DNA of 64,000 nt from Geomobilimonas luticola (GTDB lineage Bacteria; Desulfobacterota; Desulfuromonadia; Geobacterales; Geobacteraceae): assembly GCF_018476905.1 (NCBI RefSeq), contig NZ_JAHCVK010000001.1, forward strand, positions 186,001 through 250,000, written 5' to 3'. The notes under the pieces were generated by a model. That model did no database searches. It saw nothing but the letters and a program-made list of their open reading frames with translations, and had not been told where the DNA came from. Each line of letters opens with the position of its first letter. Within the stretch, counting starts at the first letter, position 1. A program made the position numbers and the translations under genes. Shown one piece after another: positions 24,879 to 32,880 of the stretch.

Positions 24879-26288
24879 TCAAAAAAGTGCGGCCTCGATG
24901 ATCGCCATGAGCGGCCCGGGGTAGATACCAAGCAGCATGATGACGAGGGATGCAACGACAAGGGGGACGATCTCGACGGAAGTCGGCCGGTTGGCGGTTA
25001 TCTCTGCCGTGACGGAATGGAGATAGAGATTGACCACCACCCGCAGGTAGAAGTAGACGGAGACCACGGCGGTGAGGATGCCGAGTACGGCAAGCAGCGG
25101 TTCACCCCCCCGGAGGGCGGCGGCGAAGATGAAAAATTTCCCCATGAACCCGCCAGTGGGAGGAATCCCCGCCAGGGCGAAGAGGGCAAGGGCAAGAACA
25201 CCGGCAGTGAACGGCCGCCCATAGCCGAGACCACGGTACTCCTCGATGGTCTCCAGGTCGTCCCTGCCGCTCAGGGAGGCGACGGCGCCGAAGGCGACCA
25301 GGTTCATGGCGGTGTAGAGCACGACGTAGAAGGCCGCCGCCCCGTACCCCTCCCTGCTGCCGGTGAGGAGCGCCAGGGTGACGTATCCCATCTGGGCGAT
25401 GGAGGAATAGGCCAGGAGCCGCTTGATGCTCTGCTGGCGGAGCGCCGCCAGGTTCCCCACCGTCATGGACAAAAGGGCGAGCCACCAGAGCGGACCATGG
25501 AGGGCCGGGATAAGGCCAGCCGGGCGGAGTAAAGTGATAAGAAAGAGGACGGCCGCCCCCTTGGAGCCGGTGGAGAGGAAGGCGACCACCGGCGGCGGTC
25601 CCCCCTGGTAGACGTCGGGAGTCCAGAGGTGGGCGGGGACGAGGGACATCTTGAAGGCTGCCCCCGCCAGGATGAGCCCCCACCCTGCAAGGGCCAGGGG
25701 GACGCCGGCAATGCCCCGCGCCGCACCTGCCATGGCCGGAACAATTTCCAGCGTGCCGGTGGCGGCGTAGATGAGGGCGATGCCGAAGGCGATGAATGCA
25801 GCGGAGATTGCCCCCAGCAGCAGGTACTTGAGCCCCGCCTCGGCCCCCCTGTCGCTCCCTTTATCCATGGCGACCAGGATGTAGAAGGCAAAGGTAAGCG
25901 CCTCCAGGCCGAGGAAGAGGGTGAGGAGGGTGCTGGCGGCGGCGAGCACTGACATGCCGAACAGCGCGAAGAGGATGGTGGCCGGGTACTCCTCCCCCCG
26001 GATGCCCCGCCGCTCGTTGAAATCGTGGGAGAGGAGGAGGGTGACAGACGCGGCCAAGGCAAAGACGACCGTGAAGAGACGGGCGAGCGGCGTCAGGGCC
26101 ACTCCCAGTTGGGGGAGAGCTGCAACAGCAGGAACCTGCAGTGCCCAGAGTGCAGCGCCCAGACAGGTCGCCACCGCCACCCCGGTCAGGTAGCGCCCCG
26201 GCACGACAGCCCCCAGCAGGAGCACCAGCACGCTGCCGCAGGCGATGAGCAGAAGCGGCATAATTGTCCAGAGATCAGCGACGGTCAT
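24879..26288 (-). CDS. nuoN: NADH-quinone oxidoreductase subunit N
   Basis: Antiporter-like proton-pumping membrane subunit of complex I. 469 residues, about 14 TM segments. [23 protein letters not shown] and the GLEALTFAFYILVAM segment carry the conserved Glu of TM5; the Lys in the MSLVPAHLWTPDVYQG stretch is the family's central Lys. Start ATG 26288 overlaps the nuoM stop by four bases (ATGA); the long open frame upstream is antisense-like shadow within nuoM. Last gene of the nuo operon. Confidence 0.96.
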   Translation of the reverse strand: MTVADLWTIMPLLLIACGSVLVLLLGAVVPGRYLTGVAVATCLGAALWALQVPAVAALPQLGVALTPLARLFTVVFALAASVTLLLSHDFNERRGIRGEEYPATILFALFGMSVLAAASTLLTLFLGLEALTFAFYILVAMDKGSDRGAEAGLKYLLLGAISAAFIAFGIALIYAATGTLEIVPAMAGAARGIAGVPLALAGWGLILAGAAFKMSLVPAHLWTPDVYQGGPPPVVAFLSTGSKGAAVLFLITLLRPAGLIPALHGPLWWLALLSMTVGNLAALRQQSIKRLLAYSSIAQMGYVTLALLTGSREGYGAAAFYVVLYTAMNLVAFGAVASLSGRDDLETIEEYRGLGYGRPFTAGVLALALFALAGIPPTGGFMGKFFIFAAALRGGEPLLAVLGILTAVVSVYFYLRVVVNLYLHSVTAEITANRPTSVEIVPLVVASLVIMLLGIYPGPLMAIIEAALF

Positions 26289-27772
26289 GGAGCTACCCCC
26301 GTCAGCAATGCCACCGGCACCTTGAGCAGGTCGAGGAGCGGCGCGGGGTGGACCCCCAGGTAGATGGCTATCAGTGCCAGTGCCGCCAGGACCGACCCTT
26401 CCCGAATTGTAAGGTCGGGAATGGCCAGGGGACGGCGCTCTTCGACGAACAACACCTGCTGCACCAGGCGGACCGTGTAGATGAGCGGCAGCACAATGCC
26501 GATGAAGCCGATCACCACAGCCAGGGGGGTGACCCGGAAGGCCCCGGCCAGGATGAGGAATTCCCCCACAAAATTGTTGAGCCCCGGCAGTCCCGCCGAC
26601 GCCATGGAGAAGAGGAGGAAGAAGAAGGCGAGCATGGGGGCCTTCCCCCACACCCCGCCGTAGGCGGCGATCTCCCGCGTATCGGTCCGTTCGTCCAGCA
26701 TCCCCACCAGGGCGAATAGGGCGCCGGTGGTTATGCCGTGGTTCACCATCTGGAGGACGGCACCGGAGAGCGCCACGGGGGACCAGACGGCGATTCCGAG
26801 CGCCACGAACCCCATGTGGCCGACGCTGGAGTAAGCGACGAGCCGCTTCATGTCCTCCTGGGCGTAGGCAACCCAGGAGCCGTAGACGATGCCGATGACG
26901 GCCAGTGTGATAAGGAGCGGGGTGACCGCCTTCGCCGCCGTGGGGAAGAGGGGGTAGCCGAAGCGGATCAGCCCGTAGGCGCCGGTCTTCAGGAGCAGCC
27001 CCGCCAGAATAACGCTCCCGGCAGTGGGTGCGTCGGTATGGGCGTCGGGGAGCCAGGTGTGGAGTGGAAAGACGGGCACCTTGATGGCGAAGGCGAGGAG
27101 GAAGGCGGCAAAAAGCCAGAGTGAGATGCCGGGGTCGATGCCGGTACCGATCAATTGATGGAGGGCGAAGGTGTAGTTTCCTCCCTGGTTACCATGGAGG
27201 AGGTAGATGCCGATAATGGCAAGCAGCATGAGGAGCGAACCGGCCATGGTGTAGATGAAAAACTTGACCGCCGAGTAGATGCGCCGGCCGTGCCCCCAGA
27301 TGCCGATGAGGAAGAACATGGGGATCAGCATCACCTCCCAGAAGAGGTAGAAGAGGAACAGGTCCAGCGCAAGAAAGACCCCCACGATGCCGCTCTCCAT
27401 GACGAGGAGCATGAGGTAGTGGAGCGGCACCCGCTCCCTGATCCCCCGCCAGGAAACGAGCATGGCGAGCAGCGTGACGAAGGCGGTGAGGACCGTCATG
27501 AGGAGGCTGATGCCGTCCATCCCCAGGGTGTAGCTGATGCCGAACCGCCCGATCCAGGTGTAATCCTCCCAGAGAAAATACCCCGCCGGCGCTCCCTGCG
27601 CCGCCTGCATCCCCGAGGCGGCAAACAGGAGCCACCCCGCCAGAGCCAGTTCCACCAAGGCGCAGCAAAGTGCGAACCCCTTCGCCCACCGGTCCCGCCG
27701 CCAGAAGGGAAGCAGGGCAAATGCTCCCGCCAAGGGGAGGAAGACGAGGATTGTGAGAATAGGATATGCCAT
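26285..27772 (-). CDS. nuoM: NADH-quinone oxidoreductase subunit M
   Basis: Antiporter-like membrane subunit. 495 residues. DLFLFYLFWEVMLIPMFFLIG holds the TM5 Glu, KVPVFPLHTWLPDAHTDAP the central Lys-containing helix, and VGHMGFVALGIAVWS is also conserved. Start ATG 27772 (MAYPILTILVFLPL) shares one base with the nuoL stop (TGATG). Confidence 0.97.
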   Translation of the reverse strand: MAYPILTILVFLPLAGAFALLPFWRRDRWAKGFALCCALVELALAGWLLFAASGMQAAQGAPAGYFLWEDYTWIGRFGISYTLGMDGISLLMTVLTAFVTLLAMLVSWRGIRERVPLHYLMLLVMESGIVGVFLALDLFLFYLFWEVMLIPMFFLIGIWGHGRRIYSAVKFFIYTMAGSLLMLLAIIGIYLLHGNQGGNYTFALHQLIGTGIDPGISLWLFAAFLLAFAIKVPVFPLHTWLPDAHTDAPTAGSVILAGLLLKTGAYGLIRFGYPLFPTAAKAVTPLLITLAVIGIVYGSWVAYAQEDMKRLVAYSSVGHMGFVALGIAVWSPVALSGAVLQMVNHGITTGALFALVGMLDERTDTREIAAYGGVWGKAPMLAFFFLLFSMASAGLPGLNNFVGEFLILAGAFRVTPLAVVIGFIGIVLPLIYTVRLVQQVLFVEERRPLAIPDLTIREGSVLAALALIAIYLGVHPAPLLDLLKVPVALLTGVAP

Positions 27773-29631
27773 CACCACACCACCCACGCCAGCCACCCCA
27801 GGATCAACGCCAGCCCGGCAGCGAAGCTCGTGATGTAGAGCGACACCCGGCCGTTGGTCCAGCTGCCGAGCCCCTGGCCGGTCCTGCCGAGACCGTCGGC
27901 CAGCCGATCGAGGGAATCGTCGATGACCCCTTCGTCCACCCGTGTCCAGAGGAAGCGGGAGAGCGCCTCGTAGGGGCGGATGAAGAGAATGCGGTAGAGG
28001 TTATCCAGATACCAGCCGTTGAGGAGGAACGCCGTCACGCCGGTCGGCTCCGCCTCGGCTTCCACCAGCCGCTCGGCGCGCCGGGCTCCGCCGTACCGAT
28101 ACCGGGCAAGGGAGAGACCAGTCAGGGCCACAAGGGCGGCTATTCCCTGGAGAACCAGCTCCTCGCCGTGGGAAACCTTCACCCCGGCCGTCGCCAGAAA
28201 TTCCCCGAGCCACCCCTTCCCCAGATACTCCGGCAGGTTGAGGATACCGCCGAAAAGCCCGAGCAGGGCAAGGGGGACGAGCATCCACTCCATGACCCGC
28301 GGCAGGGTGTGGGGATGCGCCCCTTCCCCCCCGAAAACCAGGTAGACCATCCGGAAGGTATAGATGGATGTCAGGAGCGCGGTGAGGAGTCCCAGCAGGT
28401 AGAGCCCGCCGTAGAGGCCACCCCCTTTCTCCCACACCGCCAGGAGGATGGCGTCCTTGCTGAAGAAACCGCCGGTGAGTGGAATGCCGGCAAGACAGAT
28501 AGCACCGGCCAGGAACGGCCAGAAGGTGCGCGGCAGGGTCGTTCGCAGCCCCCCCATCCGGAAGATGTCCTGTTCGTGGTGGAGGGCGGTGATGACGCAG
28601 CCGGCGCCAAGGAAGAGGAGCGCCTTGAAGAATGCATGGACCAGCAGGTGGAAGGTGGCGGCGGTGATGGCGCCGCAGCCGACCCCGAGCACCATGTAAC
28701 CGATCTGGCTGATGGTGGAGTACGCGAGCACCCGTTTCAGGTCCCGCTGGGCCAGGGCACAGGTGGCGGCGTAGAAGGCGGTGAGGCCGCCGGTAAGGGC
28801 GATGGCCGCCTGGACCGTGGCCGATGTGCCGATGAGAGGGAACATCCGGGCGAGGAGGTAGACCCCGGCGGTGACCATGGTGGCGGCGTGGATCAGGGCC
28901 GAGACCGGGGTCGGGCCGGCCATGGCGTCGGGGAGCCAGACGGTGAGGGGAAGCTGGGCCGATTTCCCCATGGCCCCGGCGAGAAACAGCAGCCCCAGGG
29001 CGGTGACGACCCCGACCGGCATGAGGAACCCCATCTGGTTGATCTGGCTGATAGAGACGGTCTGGAAGAGCTGGAAGCACCAGACGATGGCGATGCCGAA
29101 GGCGGTGTCGCCGATCCGCGTCACGATGAACGCCTTGCGGCCGGCGGTGGCGTTCTTCTCCTCCCGGTACCAGAAGCCGATGAGGGCGTAGGAGCAGAAG
29201 CCGACCCCCTCCCACCCCAGGTAGAGGAGCGGCAGATTTTCCGCCAGAACGAGCACGAGCATGGCAAAGACGAACAGGTTGAGGAGGGCGAAGAAGCGGG
29301 CGTAGGACGGGTCATCCGCCATGTAGCCGACGGCGTAGAGGTGGATCAGGCCGCAGACGAAGGTGATCATCAGCACCATCACCAGGGAGAGGGAGTCGAG
29401 GTAGAGGGTGATGGGCGCCCGGAAATCGAAAGCCGCCAGCCAGGAGGCAAGCTCCACCGTCTCCGGCCCCCGGTAGGCGGCAAAGGCCAGAAGCGCGCAG
29501 ACAAACGCCCCCCACACCATCCCGCAGGCAAGGGTCTCCGTCAGGCGGCGCGGGAGCTTCCGGCCGACAATGGCATTGATGGTGCCACCCAAAAGCGGCA
29601 GCAAAAGTATGAGGGCAAGGTAGAGTTTCAT
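27772..29631 (-). CDS. nuoL: NADH-quinone oxidoreductase subunit L
   Basis: Largest antiporter-like subunit, with the long lateral helix at its C-terminus. 619 residues from ATG 29631 (MKLYLALILLLPLLGG). Conserved segments: LLYLGWEGVGFCSYALIGFW, AQLPLTVWLPDAMAGPTPVSA, HAATMVTAGVYLLAR, FFKALLFLGAGCVI. No convincing ribosome site is visible; the upstream gap to nuoK is largely an R1 palindrome. Confidence 0.97.
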   Translation of the reverse strand: MKLYLALILLLPLLGGTINAIVGRKLPRRLTETLACGMVWGAFVCALLAFAAYRGPETVELASWLAAFDFRAPITLYLDSLSLVMVLMITFVCGLIHLYAVGYMADDPSYARFFALLNLFVFAMLVLVLAENLPLLYLGWEGVGFCSYALIGFWYREEKNATAGRKAFIVTRIGDTAFGIAIVWCFQLFQTVSISQINQMGFLMPVGVVTALGLLFLAGAMGKSAQLPLTVWLPDAMAGPTPVSALIHAATMVTAGVYLLARMFPLIGTSATVQAAIALTGGLTAFYAATCALAQRDLKRVLAYSTISQIGYMVLGVGCGAITAATFHLLVHAFFKALLFLGAGCVITALHHEQDIFRMGGLRTTLPRTFWPFLAGAICLAGIPLTGGFFSKDAILLAVWEKGGGLYGGLYLLGLLTALLTSIYTFRMVYLVFGGEGAHPHTLPRVMEWMLVPLALLGLFGGILNLPEYLGKGWLGEFLATAGVKVSHGEELVLQGIAALVALTGLSLARYRYGGARRAERLVEAEAEPTGVTAFLLNGWYLDNLYRILFIRPYEALSRFLWTRVDEGVIDDSLDRLADGLGRTGQGLGSWTNGRVSLYITSFAAGLALILGWLAWVVW

Positions 29632-29641
29632 GTCAAAGCTA

Positions 29642-29746
29642 TTAACCACAGAAGACACGGAGGTTCATGAAGGAAAACAAAAACGGGTTCTTGTCTTTGA
29701 ATATGGTTTTCCTCATGCCTTTTCTCCGTGTCCTCTGTGGTAAAAA
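29642..29746. repeat. Palindromic intergenic element, family R1 (copy 2), between nuoK and nuoL
   Basis: Arms TTAACCACAGAAGACACGGA (29643 on) and TCCGTGTCCTCTGTGGTAAA (to about 29744) pair across about 60 bases. It fills nearly the whole 121-base gap inside the nuo operon. Confidence 0.85.
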
Positions 29747-29752
29747 TTGCTT

Positions 29753-30061
29753 TCAACCTTTCATCTCGTTGAACTCATCCACATTCACCGTCTTCTTCCG
29801 CCGGTGCAGGTAGACCACCAGCGCCAGGGCGAGGGAGACCTCGGCTGAGGTCATGGCCATGATCATGAGGGCGAACACCTGGCCATCGGCCATTCCCCAG
29901 TGTCCCGCACCGCCGACAAAAGCGAGCATGGCGGCGTTGAGCATGATCTCGATGCCGATGAGGAGCATGATGACGTTCGACCGCCAGACCAGGACGCAGA
30001 CGAGCCCCAGGGCGAAAAGGACGGCTGCGAGGATGAGCACGTGGACCAGGGGGACGATCAT
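29753..30061 (-). CDS. nuoK: NADH-quinone oxidoreductase subunit K
   Basis: 102 residues, three TM segments, with the membrane Glu residues in LLIGIEIMLNAAML and MTSAEVSLALALV that form part of the proton path. Overlaps the nuoJ stop by four bases (ATGA). Normal family length. Confidence 0.97.
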   Translation of the reverse strand: MIVPLVHVLILAAVLFALGLVCVLVWRSNVIMLLIGIEIMLNAAMLAFVGGAGHWGMADGQVFALMIMAMTSAEVSLALALVVYLHRRKKTVNVDEFNEMKG

Positions 30062-30627
30062 ACTGTCTCCTCCTCACGTGCAGCACCCCCCTCACCCGGT
30101 CTTCGGCCACCCTCTCCCTCAGGGAGAGGGGCTGGGGGTGAGGGTCTCCGCCTCCCCAGGTAGAATGCTCCGACAAGCGCAAACAGCAGCTGCATGGAGA
30201 TGATCTCCACGGCGATGCCGTACTTCTGGAACAGGGCGCGGCCGAATTCCCGCACGCCGATGACGGAAACGCCCGCCGTCATCGCCGCCGGGCGGCTTGC
30301 AGCCAGGACGACGACCGCACCGGCGATGACCGCTCCCAGGACGAGCGCCGGCCACCAGTCCCCCATGCCGGGACGGGCGGCCTTTTCCGGGTGCCCCAGG
30401 TCGAGCATCATGATGACGAAGAGGAACAGCACCATGATGGCGCCGGCGTAGATGATCACCTCGAACACCGCCACCAGCGGCGCGCCCAGCAGGTAGAAGA
30501 CCACCGCCAGGGCGAAGAAGGAGGTGACCAGGTAGACGATGGCATGCACCGCATGCTTCTCCGTGATGGCGAAGAGGGTGGCGATGACCGCCACGGCGGC
30601 CAGTATGTAGAAGAGGGTCGCTTCCAT
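30058..30627 (-). CDS. nuoJ: NADH-quinone oxidoreductase subunit J with a repeat-encoded C-terminal tail
   Basis: Membrane subunit of complex I with five TM helices; AGAIMVLFLFVIMMLDLG is the conserved TM3 segment. The family part ends at about residue 158 (LVGAFYLGRRR). The last 30 or so residues, SPPAPLPEGEGG followed by a Gly/Glu/Arg-rich end, are the translation of an R5 element that lies at 30085-30144. The gene still ends in ATGA overlap with nuoK, so the insertion kept frame and coupling. Confidence 0.94.
   Translation of the reverse strand: MEATLFYILAAVAVIATLFAITEKHAVHAIVYLVTSFFALAVVFYLLGAPLVAVFEVIIYAGAIMVLFLFVIMMLDLGHPEKAARPGMGDWWPALVLGAVIAGAVVVLAASRPAAMTAGVSVIGVREFGRALFQKYGIAVEIISMQLLFALVGAFYLGRRRPSPPAPLPEGEGGRRPGEGGAAREEETV
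30085..30144. repeat. R5 element inside the 3' end of nuoJ
   Basis: CCCCCTCACCCGGTCTTCGG then CCACCCTCTCCCTCAGGGAGAGGGG and GGGGGTGAGGG. The same words occur in the intergenic R5 copy at 49442-49500 (CCCCCTCATCCGGCCTTCGG). Confidence 0.85.
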
Positions 30628-30639
30628 GAAGCTCCTGGG

Positions 30640-30706
30640 GACTAGGTACTAGGCTCTAGGCAATAGGTTGACACCCTGATGCCCAGAGCCCAGCGCCGAG
30701 TGCCGG
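30640..30706. repeat. Palindromic intergenic element, family R8, between nuoI and nuoJ
   Basis: Left arm begins CTAGGTACTAGGCTCTAGGC; the reverse complement of the right arm reads CTCGGCGCTGGGCTCTGGGC. About 22 of 31 positions agree. It takes up almost all of the 84-base gap. Confidence 0.6.
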
Positions 30707-30711
30707 AAGTT

Positions 30712-31242
30712 TTACGGCAGTAAACTTTTCACATCCACGGTTGGCTCCTCGCCGGGATTTCCCCCCCGCGGGTTCACCACGCCGATACCGGCATGCCGGT
30801 AGAAATTATACGCGGAATCCTTGCCGCAGCTGTCGATAAGGAGGTCTTCCTTCTCGTAGACCAACTCCATGATGTCCCGTGTGCAGATCTCGTAGTCGGG
30901 TGTCATCTGGATCGCCATGGTGGGGCAGGCCTCGGCGCAGAGACCGCAGAAGATGCAGCGGGAAAAATTGATCCGGAACCAGGCGGCATAGCGGCGTCCG
31001 TTTTCTCCCTCGACGGCCTGCATGGAGATGCAGTCCACGGGACAGGCGGCGGAGCAGAGGTAGCAGGCGACGCAGCGCTCCCCCCCGTCCGGATCGCGGG
31101 TCAGCACGATGCGGGCACGGTAGCGGGGAAAAGGGGTCCGTTTTTCTTCGGGATACTGGATCGTGACGGGACGACGGAAGATGTGCTTCCAGGTGGTCCA
31201 GAAGCCGGTGCCGAGAGCTTTGATGTCGGTGAGGAGAGGCAT
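30712..31242 (-). CDS. nuoI: NADH-quinone oxidoreductase subunit I
   Basis: Peripheral ferredoxin-like subunit carrying clusters N6a and N6b. 176 residues. Two 4Fe-4S motifs: CVACYLCSAACPVDC and CIFCGLCAEACPTMA. Start ATG 31242 (MPLLTDIKALG) with GGAG upstream; the open frame further up runs through the ankyrin gene's terminator and is not coding. First gene after a terminator, so it may rely on readthrough or an unseen promoter. Confidence 0.97.
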   Translation of the reverse strand: MPLLTDIKALGTGFWTTWKHIFRRPVTIQYPEEKRTPFPRYRARIVLTRDPDGGERCVACYLCSAACPVDCISMQAVEGENGRRYAAWFRINFSRCIFCGLCAEACPTMAIQMTPDYEICTRDIMELVYEKEDLLIDSCGKDSAYNFYRHAGIGVVNPRGGNPGEEPTVDVKSLLP

Positions 31243-31264
31243 GGGGGACGCTCCGTGCTTGACG

Positions 31265-31292
31265 CAAAAAGGGGCGGGATGCCCGCCCCTTT
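31265..31292 (-). terminator. Terminator inside the nuo operon, after the ankyrin gene
   Basis: Read leftwards: AAAGGGGCGGG, short loop CAT, CCCGCCCCTTTTTG. Strong GC stem plus T5, only 22 bases before the nuoI start codon. Confidence 0.8.
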
Positions 31293-31310
31293 CCGGAACA
31301 TGTTGCGCTA

Positions 31311-31781
31311 TTATGCGGTTGCTTCTTTCGCCCGTTGTGCTTTCTTCAAGAGGGCAAGGGCAAGGGGGTGATCGTTGTTTTCGGCATAGGTCATGGCGGT
31401 GGTACCTGCCAGAGTCTTGGCGTTGACATCGGCCCCGTTGTTGACGAGGGCCTGGACAGTATGGTTGCATCCGTAAATCGCGGCAAGCATCAGGGGGGTA
31501 TGCCAGTCCCGGTCACGGGCGTTCAGGTCGGCGCCGCTGGCCATGAGGAGGTTCACCACCTCCACCTTGCCGTTGGCCGCTGCGTAGTGGAGGGCCGTCT
31601 TTCCTTTGGAACTCTTCGCGTCCACCTCGGCCCCGCGGTGGAGCAGGTCCTTGACAGCGTCCACGTCTCCTTCCTTTGCCGCATCCATCAGAGGTGTGTG
31701 TCCGTTCTTGTTGACCACATTGACGTTCTGCATAGCACTGTCCCCCTTTCTGTTCATGCTGCCCGTTGCGATCTCTGTCAT
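31311..31781 (-). CDS. Ankyrin-repeat protein within the nuo operon
   Basis: 156 residues made of about four ankyrin repeats (NGHTPLMDAAKEGDVDAVKD, GKTALHYAAANGKVEVVNLL, DWHTPLMLAAIYGCNHTVQA, then a partial AGTTAMTYAENNDHPLALAL). No signal peptide, so cytoplasmic. Start ATG 31781 is backed by a strong AAGGAGGGGG just upstream. Small ankyrin proteins bind partners; in this position it could assist complex I or its neighbours, which is inference. Confidence 0.9.
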   Translation of the reverse strand: MTEIATGSMNRKGDSAMQNVNVVNKNGHTPLMDAAKEGDVDAVKDLLHRGAEVDAKSSKGKTALHYAAANGKVEVVNLLMASGADLNARDRDWHTPLMLAAIYGCNHTVQALVNNGADVNAKTLAGTTAMTYAENNDHPLALALLKKAQRAKEATA

Positions 31782-31832
31782 AGCCCCCTCCTTCTTATGG
31801 TGACATCTTCAGCACAAGATGGGTAAACCGGT

Positions 31833-32825
31833 TCAACGGAGCATCAGCCACCAGCCGGTAACAAGTATATTGAGCAATGCCAGGGGCGTCAACACTTTCC
31901 AACCAAAATGCATTAATTGGTCGTATCTCAGCCGGGGCAGGGTACCGCGCATCCAGATGAAGAAGAAGGCGAAAGCGAGTACTTTCAGGGAAAACCAGGC
32001 GACGGGGGGGAGAACGGGGCCGTGCCAGCCGCCGAGAAAGAGGGTTGTCGCCAGCCCCCCCAACACGATGATGTTGATGTACTCGCCGACGAAAAAGAGG
32101 CCGAAGCGCATCCCCGAATACTCGGTATGGAAGCCGGCCACCAGTTCCCCCTCCGCTTCCGGGATGTCGAAGGGGACCCGCTTGCACTCGGCGGCGATGC
32201 TGACGAGGAAAATGACGAAGGCAACCGGCTGATAGAGGATGAACCAGCCTCCGGCCTGGGCGTTGACGATGTCGGTGAGGCGGAAGGAGCGGGCGAGCAT
32301 CACCACCGGCACGAGGGAGAGCCCCATGGAGAGCTCGTAGGAGATAAGCTGGGCCAGGCCGCGGATGGAACCGAGGAGGGCATACTTGGAGTTGGAGGCC
32401 CAGCCGCCGATAGCCACGCCGTAGACGGCGATGGAGGAGAGCGCCATGAAGAAGAGGAGCCCCACGTTCAGGTCGCTCACCACCATTGGTATCTCCCGCT
32501 CCAGAAGATGGAGGGGAGCCCCGAAGGGGATGACGGCGAAGATGAGGATGGCCGGAATGGCCGCCATGGCGGGGGCCAGGTAGAAGAGCCACTTATCGGC
32601 ACCCGCCGGCCGGACGTCCTCCTTGGCAAGCATCTTGATCAGGTCGGCCAGCGGCTGGAGGAGCCCCAGCGGCCCGACCCGGTTCGGCCCCTTCCGGTCC
32701 TGAATCCAGGCGAGGATGCGCCGTTCGGCATAGACCAGGTACGCGGCCAGGGTGAGGATAACGAAGAAGACCAGGCCGAGCTTGACGGCAATGATGGCTA
32801 TGTCGGCGGCAAGGGTTTGTGTCAT
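31833..32825 (-). CDS. nuoH: NADH-quinone oxidoreductase subunit H
   Basis: Membrane subunit that forms the quinone chamber with NuoB/D. About 330 residues. AERRILAWIQDRKGPNRVGP and FDIPEAEGELVAGFHTEYSG are its signature segments. Two starts are possible: ATG 32825 or GTG 32837 four codons earlier; GGAG lies 11 bases before the ATG. Confidence 0.96.
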   Translation of the reverse strand: MTQTLAADIAIIAVKLGLVFFVILTLAAYLVYAERRILAWIQDRKGPNRVGPLGLLQPLADLIKMLAKEDVRPAGADKWLFYLAPAMAAIPAILIFAVIPFGAPLHLLEREIPMVVSDLNVGLLFFMALSSIAVYGVAIGGWASNSKYALLGSIRGLAQLISYELSMGLSLVPVVMLARSFRLTDIVNAQAGGWFILYQPVAFVIFLVSIAAECKRVPFDIPEAEGELVAGFHTEYSGMRFGLFFVGEYINIIVLGGLATTLFLGGWHGPVLPPVAWFSLKVLAFAFFFIWMRGTLPRLRYDQLMHFGWKVLTPLALLNILVTGWWLMLR

Positions 32826-32880
32826 GGCAGTTTTCACTCCGCTTCAGTTCCGCGCATGGCCGGTTATGGCAAGACGGATG

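Noticed and set aside
26289-26651. Upstream extension of nuoN
   Set aside because: The extra 121 codons are Pro/Gly/His-rich shadow of nuoM; ATG 26288 gives the family start and an ATGA overlap.
27766-29670. 634-codon plus-strand frame antisense to nuoL
   Set aside because: Hydrophilic Glu/Gly-rich mirror of a membrane protein, no start signals.
31243-31470. Upstream extension of nuoI
   Set aside because: It runs through a terminator and the ankyrin gene; MPLLTDIKALG at 31242 is the family start.
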